In this document: one piece after another, positions 49,101 through 61,017 of the stretch
How positions within the stretch are numbered: position 1 is the first letter of the stretch
How the letters are laid out: each line of letters opens with the position of its first letter
NCBI GenBank assembly: GCA_022592435.1
Contig: JABYQS010000036.1
Location: 186,001 to 250,000 of the forward strand
Length of the DNA stretch: 64,000 nt
Source: Cerioporus squamosus
Taxonomy: Eukaryota; Basidiomycota; Agaricomycetes; Polyporales; Polyporaceae
Direction: 5' to 3'
Made by a program: the position numbers and the translations under genes
The notes under the pieces: generated by a model
What the model saw: the letters and a program-made list of their open reading frames with translations, nothing else
What the model was told of the DNA's origin: nothing
Databases searched by the model: none

Positions 49101-49734
49101 CGTGAAGTATAAGCGCGTGCGGCGTCGAGCACGGGCAGTGGCAGTGCACCGGCGCGTCCGACTCGTCTTCCGACTCGGCCGGCAGGCTGCTGCTACGCAA
49201 CTACTTACTACGTGCTACAAGCCAGTACCGGATGCAACGGTCCATGCGTGTTACTGTTTGTTGATCAAGACACCAGCACGATCTCCATCTCAGCTCGGAC
49301 TGCGGAGGAACTCGGCTTGAGGCCTCATACTACAGTACTTGGTATGGTGCATTCCACACAAGTACCATTGCTACTGATAGAAGAAGCCAGTTACAGACTT
49401 CTGTTCCCGATATCGATCACTCATATGAACGGCGACAATACATAGACTTGCCCTCAACCTATTGCGATCGCGGTATCGCCGTCAGCTACCATCCCATAGC
49501 GTCCGACGGGCGCGTCGTAGCAGTCCGGAAGGTATTTACAGCATCCTTTGACGCCTTCCTCGGCCATGGGCGGATACTGGGAGCAAGACAGGAGTGCACA
49601 TGACCGCGTCGTCCTCTCCTAAAGCTTGACCAGTGAATCCGCCTTCGCGTGTACTCGGAGCGTCGCGCAGGGACTGTATTACACACCGGCCCTCCCGACC
49701 AATCTTGCGGGTGAAGGGTAAGCTGCACGGACGG
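46126..49734. other. 3.6-kb gene-poor interval with unassigned fragments
   Basis: No gene with family motifs and sensible exon structure was found. The longest plus-strand frame (46287-47093) is Cys/Ser-rich and motif-free. Two shorter frames, 48112-48327 and 49212-49445, end in a loosely similar motif (TAE, then a Leu-Pro turn, then TVLG), which may be gene debris. There is a 21-base palindrome at 48724-48744. The left end carries the ABC transporter promoter and the right end the formate dehydrogenase promoter. Confidence 0.4.
48724..48744. repeat. Perfect 10-bp inverted repeat with one-base spacer
   Basis: GCATGAGAAT at 48724-48733 is the exact reverse complement of ATTCTCATGC at 48735-48744, around a single G. 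It lies in the gene-poor interval. Such a compact palindrome fits a dimeric regulator site or a short hairpin; nothing nearby tells which. Confidence 0.55.
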
Positions 49735-49742
49735 TATAAATA
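49735..49742 (+). promoter_or_regulatory. TATA box of formate dehydrogenase
   Basis: TATAAATA lies 117 bp upstream of the ATG at 49852. The spacing and sequence fit a TATA-driven, highly expressed fungal gene. Confidence 0.65.
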
Positions 49743-49851
49743 TCCAGGCTGTCTGCCATGGTCCAACAACAACCCACTCGTACCATTCTCATCGGCAGAA
49801 CGCACTTCTCTAGCTTTCGACCTCTACCCACCTCACTTCTGACAACCTAGC

Positions 49852-51577
49852 ATGTCTCTCCTTAACGCCTCTGCGTCCGCCGTCAAGCGCGGCTTGTCCT
49901 CCTCAGCCTCCGCGACGCCTCGTATGCTCAACGGCCGTACTCTCGCGCCGACTGTCAACCATAGCAGCAACGCCGGGATGAAGGTCAGTCATATCAAGGC
50001 TTGCTTGCTCCAGCCAACCCCTCATCGATACACCCTTACAGATCTTGGCAGTTCTCTACAAGGGCGGCGAGGCTGCCAATCAGGAGCCCCGCCTCCTCGG
50101 CACCGTGGAAAACCAGGTAAGTATACGACATTGCACGCCCTCTCTCTGAGCTCGTCACTGACTTGAGGACCAGCTCGGCATCCGCTCTTGGCTCGAATCT
50201 CAAGGCCACGAGTACATTGTATGTGCATGCTTGCACGATATTCGGTGAACGTCCCCACTGACAAAGGTCCTTAGGTCACCGATGACAAGGAAGGCCCGAA
50301 CAGCGTTTTCCAGCAACACCTGAAAGACGTACGTAGTGCGAGATAGTCTGAGCTAGTACGGCTGATCCTCAGCTTTTGCGTTCGTTCTCAGGCCGAGGTG
50401 CTCATCACGACGCCCTTCCACCCTGGCTACCTCACCCGCGAGCTAGTCGAAAAGGCATGTCACCGCTCTAAGTCCGCACGCCAGTCACTAACTCCCGATG
50501 TGCGCTGCTCCAGGCGAAGAACCTCAAAGTCTGCGTGACCGCCGGTGTCGGTTCGGATCACATCGACCTGAACGCGGCCGTCGAGCGCAAGATCCAAGTG
50601 CTCGAAGTGACCGGGTCGAACGTCACCTCCGTGGCGGAGCACGTGGTGATGAACATCCTCCTGCTCGTGCGCAACTTCGTGCCTGCGCACGAGATGATCC
50701 AGCGCGGCGATTGGCAGGTCTCGGACATCGCGCGCAACGCGTACGACCTTGAGGGTAAGGTCATCGGCACGCTTGGGGCTGGGCGGATTGGCTACCGCGT
50801 TCTGGAGCGTCTCCGTCCGTTTAACCCGAAGGAGCTGCTCTACTACGACTACAACCCCCTTCCTGCAGGTGCGTCGATTATGTCTACCGTGAGGCAGGTT
50901 CGTTCGGTCACTCAACGGTTTTCAGATGCTGCTGCGAAGGTCGGCGCGCGTCGCGTCGAGGACCTCAAGGATTTTGTCTCTCAGGTAGGTCCAGTGCATT
51001 CATTGGAGAGAACATGCAGACTGACGGCATTACGGGGCAGTGTGATATCGTCACGATCAACGCACCCCTCCACGAGGGTACGAAGGGCCTTATTAACGCC
51101 GACCTCCTCAAGCACTTCAAGAAGGTATAGCACCCTCCCTCTTGGGTACTGGGTCTTTGGTAGACACTAACATCCCGCTCGCCAGGGCGCATACCTCGTC
51201 AACACCGCGCGCGGCGCGATCTGCAACACCGAAGACGTCGCCGCGGCGCTCAAGTCTGGCCAACTGAACGGCTACGCGGGCGACGTGTGGAACGTCCAGC
51301 CTGCGCCCAAGGACCACCCGTGGCGCTACATGAAGAACCCGCTTGGGGGCGGTAACGGCATGACCCCGCACTATTCTGGCACGACGCTGGATGCGCAAGC
51401 GCGCTATGCGGCGGGGACGAAGCAGATCCTGGAGAATTACTTCCAGGGCAAGCCGCAGGAGCCCGCGAACATCATCGTTGGGGTGGGCAAGTACGAGAGC
51501 AAGTCATGTGAGTGATGCGTGTTTTCATGGAAATCGAGAGAGTTGCTGACGACGTAACGGCAGACGGCCAGCGGTGA
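49852..51577 (+). CDS. fdh: NAD-dependent formate dehydrogenase
   Basis: The enzyme oxidises formate to CO2 with NAD+. In wood-decay and other agaricomycetes it removes formate made in oxalate breakdown. Ten exons: 49852-49983, 50042-50116, 50174-50218, 50275-50328, 50392-50454, 50514-50868, 50926-50984, 51041-51124, 51186-51507, 51564-51577, giving 400 residues. The Arg/Ser-rich N-terminus ([18 protein letters not shown]) looks like a mitochondrial presequence. Catalytic and cofactor features are [12 protein letters not shown], the Rossmann [29 protein letters not shown] and the C-terminal active-site [17 protein letters not shown]. The intron after exon 5 uses a GC donor (AAG/GCATGT). The neighbouring rpa3 gene is convergent, 141 bp away. 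Confidence 0.95.
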
Positions 51578-51718
51578 TCCTCTCGTAGAGCCTGGGCCGG
51601 TACGAACATAGATACTGACAAAGTTGGCCGACGTTGCACCTTGTATCATCTTGTATCTGATAATACATAGACTTGCCGTTCTCCTTTCATATTGTGCAGG
51701 TGCTTCCATATGGCTAGG

Positions 51719-52258
51719 CTAGAAGACATGCGTGAGTTTGGGATTGTGCCAGATCTGCAGAATCTGATCGGCAAGCTTCATATCTGCTCCGACGAATCGT
51801 CAGCTACATTCCAACATCTCGCCGCTACTATGCAGCACGGACGTTCACCGAAGCGCAGACTCACCGACGTCGTCTCCCAATTTCACGTGCCCTAGCATCT
51901 TGATCGTACGCTCGTCTTCAACTTTGCCAATGATCTCGACGTACGCGCAGTCAAAATTCTCGTTCTGTACACAGGCAGGTGGAGATGGTTTCCGGGTGGT
52001 TAGGCGCGGAGAAGAGTGCTCGGAGGAGGCGGTGGGTTTGATTACCTTCGGGAGAGCCACCTCGATTTCACCGCCATCGGATGCCTCCACAATCGCTCTT
52101 CCGTTCTTGAGCTACGCAGATCGGCCTGTCAGCCAGGGCAGCGGTCGTGGTCACGCGTGGAGACCGACGGTGATGAGCTTCGCGATGAGCCTAACCGGCT
52201 GGCCTTTGTAGTTGGCCATGAGAGCCTTGTTGACGCGCGGTGTACGCTGATCCGTCAT
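51719..52258 (-). CDS. rpa3: Replication protein A subunit 3 (RPA14/Rfa3/Ssb3)
   Basis: This is the smallest subunit of the heterotrimeric single-strand DNA-binding complex RPA, needed for complex stability in replication and repair. Exons are 52258-52169, 52111-52046, 51964-51865 and 51783-51719, giving 106 residues, typical for Rpa3. A single OB fold is recognisable: TPRVNKALMANYKGQPVRL at the start, LKNGRAIVEASDGGEIEVAL in exon 2, NFDCAYVEIIGKVEDERTIK in exon 3, and a helical end DMKLADQILQIWHN. The order of strands and the VEIIGKV segment match the family. Each exon is under 101 bp, so the gene is easily missed. Confidence 0.85.
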
Positions 52259-53763
52259 CTCGGTCCAAGTCAGCAAATACTTGAGTATGGGTCCACAGGT
52301 GCTGGTGAGAGCCAGACGAAGAGACGGGAGATGGCGGAGGTGCGACAACAGAGGCCCGCGAACTACAGGACGCGACAAACCGCGACTCGTGACGCAAACG
52401 CGTTATGTCACAGTTCGCGTGCTCCCCGTGCCTTGCACCCTGCACATCCATCCAGTGCCACTCGTCCGCACAGGCTACGCCGCTCTTTGCGCTTCCTTCT
52501 CCTCCGCCCTCGGTGACACACGACGCCTCTACTCATGGGCCTCCTTATCCTCAGCGCCGCCCGTCCCTTCCACTGCCAATCCGCTCACTAACGGCCGTCG
52601 CGCACATCGTCATACCTTCTCTCAATCCCTCGTTCAGGCGACACCCGGGCTCGCCACTCAAATGCGGTTTGGTTGGCAATCGCGACACTCCTCCTTATGC
52701 GCGACCACTACGCCCGCAGTGCTCCTCATGTCTTGTTCGCGTGCGTCTCTGCTCGTCTCTTCCCATCCGCTAGTTTCCCCTCATCTGCTCGTCAATGTCA
52801 CGATCACTGGTCAAGATCACAGTGTACTGTATCAAGATCCATTACCCACTCGTTTGCCCCACCGCTTACACACGTCTCGACCTCTACTTAACCCCATATT
52901 CCGCCACCCCGCCTACTGCTCTGACTCTCCCTTCTGGCTCATAGTTGTTGTGTCGTTTTAGATCCTCGCGCGCAGGTGCAATTCCACGCGTTCATTGTTC
53001 GCTCTCGTGCTGTGGCGTGGCGGATGTAATAGTTCGGCGATCGAGGAACGGTGACACTGATCCCAGTCATGGCCAACGGTCGTCCGACGTACAGCCCCGG
53101 AATCTGGACTCGCCTCATGGTCGCACAAAGCTGTGGACGAGCAGTGACCTACGGTTACCAAAGGTTAGTCGCTCCCCATCCCATGCTGCGGTAGCACGCC
53201 AGTGATCCGTTTCAATCTGAGTCGTACTGATTGTTCTATCGGATCTTTAGCTCAGCAGCCCACAAGCCGTTCTACCCACCTCATTGCGCAAATATTAGGT
53301 TGAGCCTTGAGGAAGTGATTGTATGCTAACCCTCATCCAGTCGTGGTCGCGGTCTCCGTTTCGGTCGTCTGTGCATCGCACACGGGCGCGAACCTTCGGT
53401 TGGTGCAAACATTCGTCTTTTGCATAATCGTCATTGCTGACCACCCGAATCGCCTTCAGGGTGGTTCATCCACTACTTCCCGATTGGCTGGACATTCATA
53501 GTGTCCAATGACGTCCGGTCCAGTCAACTGCGAGTGGTTGCATGCAGCGCTTGCATTGCTCCTCTATCCCCAACGACGCAAATCGGTCAGATTCGGTCAG
53601 ATTGGCATTCGCACGCAGCGTGCATACCTCAACGGCCATCCGCGGGCGGCGTCCTCTATGTCGACCGCACAGTTGTGTGCAATATAAGGCCTGGTTGAGC
53701 CATGGATGGTATCGCAACAACTCTCGACCCTTGGCGACCTCAGGGTGCTCCTTTGACTTTGCC
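52259..53763. other. 1.5-kb spacer without recognised gene
   Basis: Open frames on the plus strand here are Ser/Pro-rich and lack motifs. The left end holds the rpa3 promoter, the right end the promoter of the DUF6533 gene. No repeat structure was noticed. Confidence 0.4.
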
Positions 53764-55512
53764 ATGTCCTCCGACGCCGATGCTGCTGCTGCGACTGTGG
53801 CCCTGTTTGACAGCGTGTAAGTACATCATGCCTATTACCAGAGATAACACTCGTTGACACCGTCTAACAGCTATACGGAATACTACTGCAGTTTTGCAGC
53901 TGGAGGTGTGACTAGTCCATTGTGAGCTTGTCTGAGTGAACCTCATGCATTCCCTCGCCATAGTCCTTTTCATATATGATGCCTTCATCACATTTGATCG
54001 AGAAGTGGCATGCTTCTGGACCGCAAAGCGCCCCGGCGGAGCGTCACTCTTGTTCTTCTCAAACAAGTGGATCTTCATGACACTCAATTTCACGGTGTTC
54101 CTCTCATTTGTATCTTTTTCATCAGACAAGGTAAGCAGTCCAAATTCATTCCACAGCAAATCTTACCATGATCAGAGGTTTGTGTTATAGCCTTATAAAG
54201 CTCAAAGTATTGTGGAGTGCTCAATAGCATTTGCAGTTGTTCCTTGTTTGCTAAAGCAATGCAGGCATTGAAGATACTGCAATATGTTCCTGGAGCAGGT
54301 GAGTCATGCCTCCAGTCCCAGTGCATAGTACCTGACACTTGCTATGAGCTTTCTCTGCCCTTCGTGCATATGTTTTGAGCAGAAGCAAGCTCCTTGGACT
54401 ACTTGTCTTCTCTTTGTGTCTAGTTCCAGCAGGTGCTAACTTGGTGAGTACATCTACATTCCTTGAAGCATGTCAACCAACACAAAGATCTATGGTACAG
54501 GCTCTTTATGGCTATCAGTTCTCTGGAGAGAACTTTCTGCCATTTGGATGCCTTGAGACAGACAGCACAACTGCTGCACTCACCCTTAAGTATGGCCTAT
54601 TCAGTCTCATCACCCCCATTAGTACTGATTATATACCAGGTGTAGGTGGCTAGCAATCACAAGCAATGGTACATGCTCATGCTTAGAACCACACAGTTGT
54701 GATCATAGCTCGAGTACCGCTCATTGCTGCCGACATCCTACTAATCTACATTACCTGGATAAGGCTGAGCACTTGCAGTTGGGGTGCCCCAAGGGACACC
54801 CGACAGTCCAAGAGACTCCCACTGTCAGAAGTACTCTTTCAAGGCGGTATGTCTCTGTATATGCAACTTGAAGGATTCCATGAGATACTGAATGCCTGAT
54901 TCCACTCATAGGAGTCATATATTTCATGTATGTCCTGCTACCATGTAGTTCAATCTGACAGACCCTGCAACACTGAATTTAGCATCCTGTTCATTCTGAA
55001 TGTCCTTCACCTCATCTTCTCAGCAACTGCAGTGAGCATGTCTTGCTGCTTCCCAATCTGCCAGCTTATATTCAATGACACTTTAACAGGTGGCATCTGA
55101 AAATGAAAATCAGAGTTATGTCACCACGTTCACTGCCCCGTATGCACATGACCCCTTGCTTTATCCTGTGATGGCATGCTCATCACCACTTCCCAAATGT
55201 CCATTTTGCAGCATCACAGCCATCTTTATTTCACGCTTCCTACTTGCTCTGCAAGAATCGAACCAGACAGTTGTCAGACTTGACCCTGACAATCCACTGT
55301 ACTCCTCGAGGAACCAGTATGACAGCACCCCTGCCACCCCAAGCTTCATCTCGCCCCTGGGAGGCTTCATCAATCCAGATCTATTGGTGTGGTCAAATGA
55401 TGATGGTCTCGAGTTGCAAGTCCGCACGCACTCAGAGGCTCCAGAGGAGGAAGAAGACATAGGCCAGACTGGATTTCATCAGGCCATTGCATCCTCATCT
55501 GCCACCCCTTAA
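53764..55512 (+). CDS. DUF6533-domain integral membrane protein
   Basis: This is a basidiomycete-expanded family of seven-helix-like membrane proteins of unknown function. The start is MSSDADAAAATVALFDSV. Across short introns come a hydrophobic LFIYDAFITFDREVACFW (the family hallmark), FFSNKWIFMTLNFTVFLSF, ILQYVPGA joined to AFSALRAYVLSRSKLLGLL, IAADILLIYITWIRLS, ILFILNVLHLIFSATAV and ITAIFISRFLLALQ. It ends in an acidic tail EAPEEEEDIGQTG, stop at 55512. The junction between about 54595 and 54710 does not resolve to a clean phase by eye; it could hide an extra small intron or a frame break. From about 54.07 kb the gene is nearly devoid of CG dinucleotides, unlike all neighbours, which suggests past or present cytosine methylation. 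Confidence 0.8.
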
Positions 55513-55970
55513 CTCTCACCATGGTCCTCAGAGTCCTACAGTATACTTACCATAGATGCTTGATGTTTGTCCATTCCCTCTGTATCCATTCTCCTGTTGA
55601 TGAGCACTGTGCTTGCCTAGGCTCAGATATCATTTAGTTTGGACTTGCTTCACTTACCTTTGCTCTAGTTACAGTACTTAGATCATCTTTCTGGTGGGTC
55701 TGATCTTAAATAGCAGATCTACCGTTGATAGCAACCTCAACTTCTTACTGCCACCATAGCACAGACCTCATTCTTTGGTGAGAATTTGCAGCTGCAAGAG
55801 GGGTGTGCAATGGGCAGCAGCAGCAATGCCAACATAGGCCACCTTGATAGACCACTGGCAAGCAGTGAGAAAAGTCAAGAAGAATCCATTCAACCCAAGA
55901 ACAATGGGAACGTATGTATCACATGAGATATGAATGGATGATATCCGAGTGCTACGTAGGACAAGAGTCA
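55513..55970. other. CpG-poor 3' spacer with a possible membrane-protein fragment
   Basis: On the minus strand 55768-55974 can encode a hydrophobic stretch (VPIVLGLNGFFLTFLTACQW), reminiscent of the basidiomycete DUF6533/DUF6534 membrane families. No further exons connect to it, so it is at most a relic. CpG depletion continues to about 55.92 kb and ends where the helicase's last exon begins. Confidence 0.35.
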
Positions 55971-58735
55971 TCATCCACTCCGTTGCTTCAGCACTGGCAC
56001 CTCAGCAATGAAGCTCCTCGGAACGGCGGAAACGCCTCGCGCATATATCTGTGTAGTGTACACCTGATTGCAAGAGAGTATATCAGGGTATGTTGCGAGC
56101 GGGGCATGCAGAAGCACTACGCACGAGCTCGTCATATATTATCGCCGGCACCTTTTTGTCGGCCAGTGACGAACTAGGATGCACTTTCACTACCTAGAGA
56201 AAGGAATGTATCCTCGGTCAGCGATGACTTTCTGCGTCGCTACACAAGGCGCAACTCACCGACGGCCCCATCACCTGCTTGTACGACCCGTCCGGCTGCA
56301 AGAATGCCGTATTCTGTACCAGCCCGGCCACCATCGCCCTAAGGACGCGCGCCTCCCCGTCCTGCCCCTGGCCCTCCGCACTCGCCTTCCAGTCCACGCC
56401 GGTCTTCTCGCAGACGTCCCGCAGCTGCGCGCGGATGTTCGCCGCCTCCGCAAGACAGCGCTCGTTGACGAACATGCGGCGGCACCAGTCCCTGCGCGCC
56501 TTCTTGCCCTCGCTCTGCGACACGTCCTCGTACGCTTTCACGACGTTCAGCACCGTCATATGGTCGCCGGACGCGTGCCGGAACTTCTTGCGCGCGTCCG
56601 CGGCCTCGTCGCGCGCGTCGTGCGTGTCGACGAAGAGCTTGCTCGAGGCGGAAAGCACGGAGACGATCGTGAGCAGCTCGGAGGTGCAGCCTAGTTCGGC
56701 TGAGGCGACCAACGCACGGGCGAGCGGGGGCTCGAGCGGGAACGCAGCCATTTGCCGGCCTAGGGGTGTGAGGGACTTAGTGTTATCCAAAGCGCCGAGC
56801 AGGAAGAGTGTCTTCAGAGCGGACGCGATGCTCTCGACGTCGGGCTTGTCCATGAAGTCGAGCTCCTCTAGGTCCTGGCCGAGACACTTCAATTGCAGCA
56901 GACTCGACGTCAGCGTACATCGACGGATCTCGGGCTCGGCTGTGGGAGGCATTTTCTTGAACGACTCCTCTGTGTATAGTCGGAAGCAATAGCCTTTGCC
57001 CTGTGGACACCGCCATCATTACACGGGTTCATCGCAGAGGAGAGGGAACAACGAACGAACCTCTCGTCCTGCGCGACCCGCGCGCTGCACGGCAGACGAT
57101 TGCGTAATGTCTCTTGTCAAGAGGGTGTCGAAGCCTGTGAGCCGTGAGTCACCACTTCCCAGAACACGAAGTCTGCTGACGCACCTGTGCCGGTATTCTT
57201 CGCCACGTACCGCTTCTCTTTGCACTTCCCAGTGTCGATCACGTACTTCACGCCGGGGATAGTAATGGACGTCTCGGCGATATTAGTGGCAAGGATGACT
57301 TTGCGCATCCCCGGAGGAGTGGACGCAAATATCTTCGCCTGCTGCGCAGGCTGTAGGGAAGCATAAAGAGGTAAGATGATGACCTGAACACACGGAATAG
57401 AGGCGTTCAGTACTACAAACGCGCCGACGCAAATTAGTGACGTACCCCAAGGGATTCCTTTGGTAATTGCTTAGCGTACAGCTCAATCGACTTCTCCAGG
57501 CTCTCGATATCCTCCTGCCCCGGTAAGAAGATGAGCACATCTCCCGGTCCCTGGTCTATGTGTACTTGGAAGAATGTCCGAAGGGCCGCGTCGACATAAT
57601 CAGGCTGACTGGTCGCAGTGTGATAGATAGTCACTGGGTGCTGCCGGCCCTTGACATACACGACCTTCGCCCTGTAGATCCGCCGAACATCCGGATGAAT
57701 GAGCCGTTACGACTGACAGAGAGCTGACTGCACATACCCGCCGAAGAATTTGCTGAACTTTTCGGCCTCAAGTGTGGCACTCATGATTACGACCTTGAGC
57801 GGGTTCAGCTTGCCGGAGGGCTCCTGGGCCTTGCCTTTCCCCTTGGGATCTTTCTTCACGGGCGCGGAGCCATTCCGCGTCTGGAGAATGGTTTTCAGGT
57901 TGGCGATGAGCAGGTCCGTTCGCAGCGTCCGCTCGTGAGCTTCGTCCACGATGACGACGCTGTACCGCGAGAGGAGCGGGTCGCCCAGGAGCTCCCGAAC
58001 GATCATACCGTCAGTGAGATACTTGATCTTGGTATCGCTTGAGGACACTTCATCGAAACGAACAGAGTAGCCGACGAGGGAGCCAACGGAAGTCTGCTGC
58101 TCGGTAGCGACGCGGGATGCCAGGGACGTCGCGGCGACTCTGCGGGGTTGAGTGACGGCGATCATGCCGGAACCAGCGAGTCCAGCTTCGAGGAGATACT
58201 GCGGGACCTCTGCGCAGGGGCATGGCGGTGGTTAGACAGGATGTGTTGACGATTTGGAGGGACCATGAGACCGCTCGCAAGCGTAACCAGAGAGACGTAC
58301 GTGTCGTTTTGCCTGAGCCAGTCTCGCCGATCAAGACGGTCACGTCGTTCTGGCGGATCACATCGACGACAGCGTCCTTGCCTGGTAGAATCCAACCAAC
58401 ACTCGGTAAATCATTCGGACGACTGGCTGGAGTGTATTCTACGCACCTGCATAGATAGGGAGCTGCTGCCGCTGCATCTGTATGGGCTCCCTGGAAGGGA
58501 GGGATGCGGGAGCAGACATGCGGGGTTTCTTGCGAGGCCCGTGCCCGTGGTTTGGATTGTGCATGTCTTTGGAGGATGCGGCGGCCTTCTTCGCGCTCCT
58601 GACCTCGAGATCGTCGTCGGAGACGTCGACCCAGGCATGGTCGCGCTTGTGCGGTCGTTTGCGTGGGGAGCCGTAGCTGGCTTGTTGCTTCTGGAACGTG
58701 TTCGAGATGCCCTTGAGGGCGGATATTTTGCCCAT
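55971..58735 (-). CDS. DEAH-box ATP-dependent RNA helicase (Dhr2/DHX33-like)
   Basis: This is an SF2 DEAH/RHA helicase that remodels RNA-protein complexes; the nearest families are Dhr2 (ribosome biogenesis) and Prp22-type splicing helicases. The start is [18 protein letters not shown] at 58735, with a short basic N-terminal region ([13 protein letters not shown]) and no long N-terminal domain, which favours the Dhr2/DHX33 type. Motif [10 protein letters not shown], Ia [61 protein letters not shown] and [11 protein letters not shown] are all present. The HA2 segment shows LFLLGALD with [19 protein letters not shown], then the OB-fold [10 protein letters not shown]. The last exon, starting [18 protein letters not shown], ends at the TGA 55971-55973; missing it would truncate the OB fold. 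All catalytic motifs are intact. Confidence 0.9.
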
Positions 58736-59120
58736 GGTTCGGCGCGAATGTTCAGATATCTTCACCGGTGTCTCTTTCTGTGGCTGGCGTATGTGTGGGG
58801 AAGAGCAGCGAGGATGTGTGGTTGCATGAGCAGAGAGTGGAAGACGAGTGCACGACTCTGCCAAAAATCGGTGTGCCTGCAGCCGCCGGCATTTGCCTTG
58901 CACCCAAATCAGGCCAAGCAGCGTCCTCCCGCGCCGTCCTCCTTGCCCTCTCCCGCGACCCCGCCTCCCTCCCCGAGCTCTCGCCCGTCGCTCTCGGAGC
59001 CCTGCGCGTCGGCAAGGACGCTTGCGCACACGTCGACGACCCTCTGCGCAACCCAGACGACCACACTCACGACCACGACCGCCTCTCACGCTTAGACTTC
59101 TCTGACACCCGTATCACACC
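58736..59120. promoter_or_regulatory. Divergent promoter region between the DEAH helicase and the DUF4203 gene
   Basis: The 385 bp between the outward start codons carry both promoters. No TATA box or known motif is evident. Confidence 0.45.
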
Positions 59121-61017
59121 ATGTCCACCGCTGCAGAGACGACACTTTCTTCCCTGCTCTCCTCGTCGTCTTTCCTCCTCGCGTATGCGCTGCCGCTGTT
59201 CTTCCTGTCTCTACTCCTCACCTTCGCCGGCGCTTTCCTTACTCTCGATCGTACGCGCGCGTTTGCGCCCCGATATGACGCACTAACTCCCTCCGAGACG
59301 ACCAAGATCCAACATGCGGAGGTGCTCTTCAAGAGGATATTCAGGATAGAGGGGGGTATTGGGGGGATTGCACTAGGCTTCGTGACCGGAGGTGCGTCTT
59401 GTTCAGGCTCTGCATGATCGCAGGCTCAAGGTGTCCCAGTCCACTTCACTACATTCCTCGCGCTCCTTATCCCGAATGTCTCAACCTCCAAGTCGTTGAG
59501 CGCGGGTGCGTTCCTTGCAGTATGGCTCCTGTCCGCCATCGCTTGCTCTATCTTGGCTGCACGATGGCGGTTCGTGACCCTTGCCTTCGCCGGTATCGCC
59601 GGCTAGTGAGTACTCTTCATACCGTTTCCTGCCCTGTGGTAGCGTACTGATGATGATCCTGCTCACAGCTCCACCTTCGCCCTTGCCTTCGCGGTCATTA
59701 TGCACCCTTCTCTCCTCACACGGCTTATCCTCGTCGCAGTCTTCACTCTTATAGGCCTTGTGATGTGTCTCCTTCCCATTGCTCGTACGCAGCATGTCTT
59801 CGTTCGACTCGCGATGGCGTCAGTTGGCGCGTTCGGCACCATTCTCGCCATCGCACTTCTCGCACATATCCTGTCATGGACCGAGGTCTGGGACAGGCTG
59901 TGGATCAAGGATGGGAGTCTCTGGGGCACCACACAGGAGAAGGGACTGAGCGCGGCGTTCTGCCTGTTCGTCCTTGTGGGCGCAGCAAGTGATTGGTTCC
60001 TGAAGAAGAAGCTTGGTGAAAACCCGGATGAGGTGCGTTCCATCTACAGTTCTTGCGGCGGGAGCATACTCACCCGCGTTCATCTGCCAGAAATGGGATA
60101 GCTATCTTGCAGACTACGCCGCCACCCTACCGAATACCTCCGATCGTGCGGGTCACTTCCAACCCCTCCAATCATTCTGGGGACGCCACTTCGGGCACAA
60201 CAAGGGCTTGGACCCCGTTGGAAAAGATGTCATCTTCCCCACCGACGCCGAGCTGAAACTGCCGGTCCCGGACTCGCCACTCAAGCTGTACAAGAAGCGT
60301 TCGCTCGCCGGGCCGCATGCTTCTCCCCACGACCAGCCGCGTAGGTTCACGCCGCCGCAAGACTACCTGCGCAAGGATCGGCGGCCCGGGGTGAAGGGGC
60401 GCCAGCGTACACGCGAGCTTATCAAGTTCGAGCCCCTTGATCCTTACGCCGAATCGGACTCTGACGAAGACGAGGACTTGAAGAAGGGCGTGCCCGCGTT
60501 CGTGCGCTCGCCCACGCGCTCCGACTCGATGGCGACGCTCGCGGACGAGCAGCCGGCGAGGAAAGCGAAGAACGACCCTCTCTCGGAGGACGAGCAGGAT
60601 GTGACCGCGAACCGCATGCATTTCCTGCGGCGGCACAGTCTTGCGCACAAGGCTTCGACGGCTGCGATTTCGCAGGCGGGCACGGGCTCGTCGACGACGC
60701 TGACGCCTACGGCGTTCACGCCTGTGCCTGCCACGCCGTCGCTGATCAAGGCCGTCGAGCGTGTCAATGCGGCACAGCGGGAGGCGTTTTCCGGCTCAAC
60801 CGATGGGCTGCCGCTGTCAGTGTCAGTGTCGACGTCGGTCCCAGCGACCCCCGGGGCAGCGCCTCCGGAGCCGCGACCGCACAATTGGAACGCGTTCTGG
60901 GACGACGTGAAGACGAAAGCAGGACACGGCTTCCACCCGCACAGGCGGGATGGGGCCGACGTTGATGGTGGATCTCAGTCTGGTGCTGGTGTGGCTGCTG
61001 CCCCCTCTAGGCGGTAG
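59121..61017 (+). CDS. DUF4203 (TM7S3/TM198-like) multi-span membrane protein
   Basis: The start is MSTAAETTLSSLLSSSS. About seven hydrophobic helices follow, including FLLAYALPLFFLSLLLTF, FRIEGGIGGIALGFVTG, LLSAIACSILAARWRFV, AIALLAHILSW and GLSAAFCLFVLVGAASDWF. The helices are cut by short introns after 59391, around 59606-59670 and at 60033. The long C-terminal cytoplasmic tail is hydrophilic, acidic and Ser-rich (SDSDEDEDLKKG), with a Trp-containing end HNWNAFWDDVKTK. The domain is known in fungi and animals without a firmly assigned molecular function. The tail is far longer than the membrane part requires and probably regulatory. Confidence 0.75.

Noticed and set aside
55768..55974. Hydrophobic minus-strand frame next to the helicase
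   Set aside because: Cannot be joined to further exons; its high-coordinate end overlaps the helicase stop. Kept only as a note in the spacer entry.
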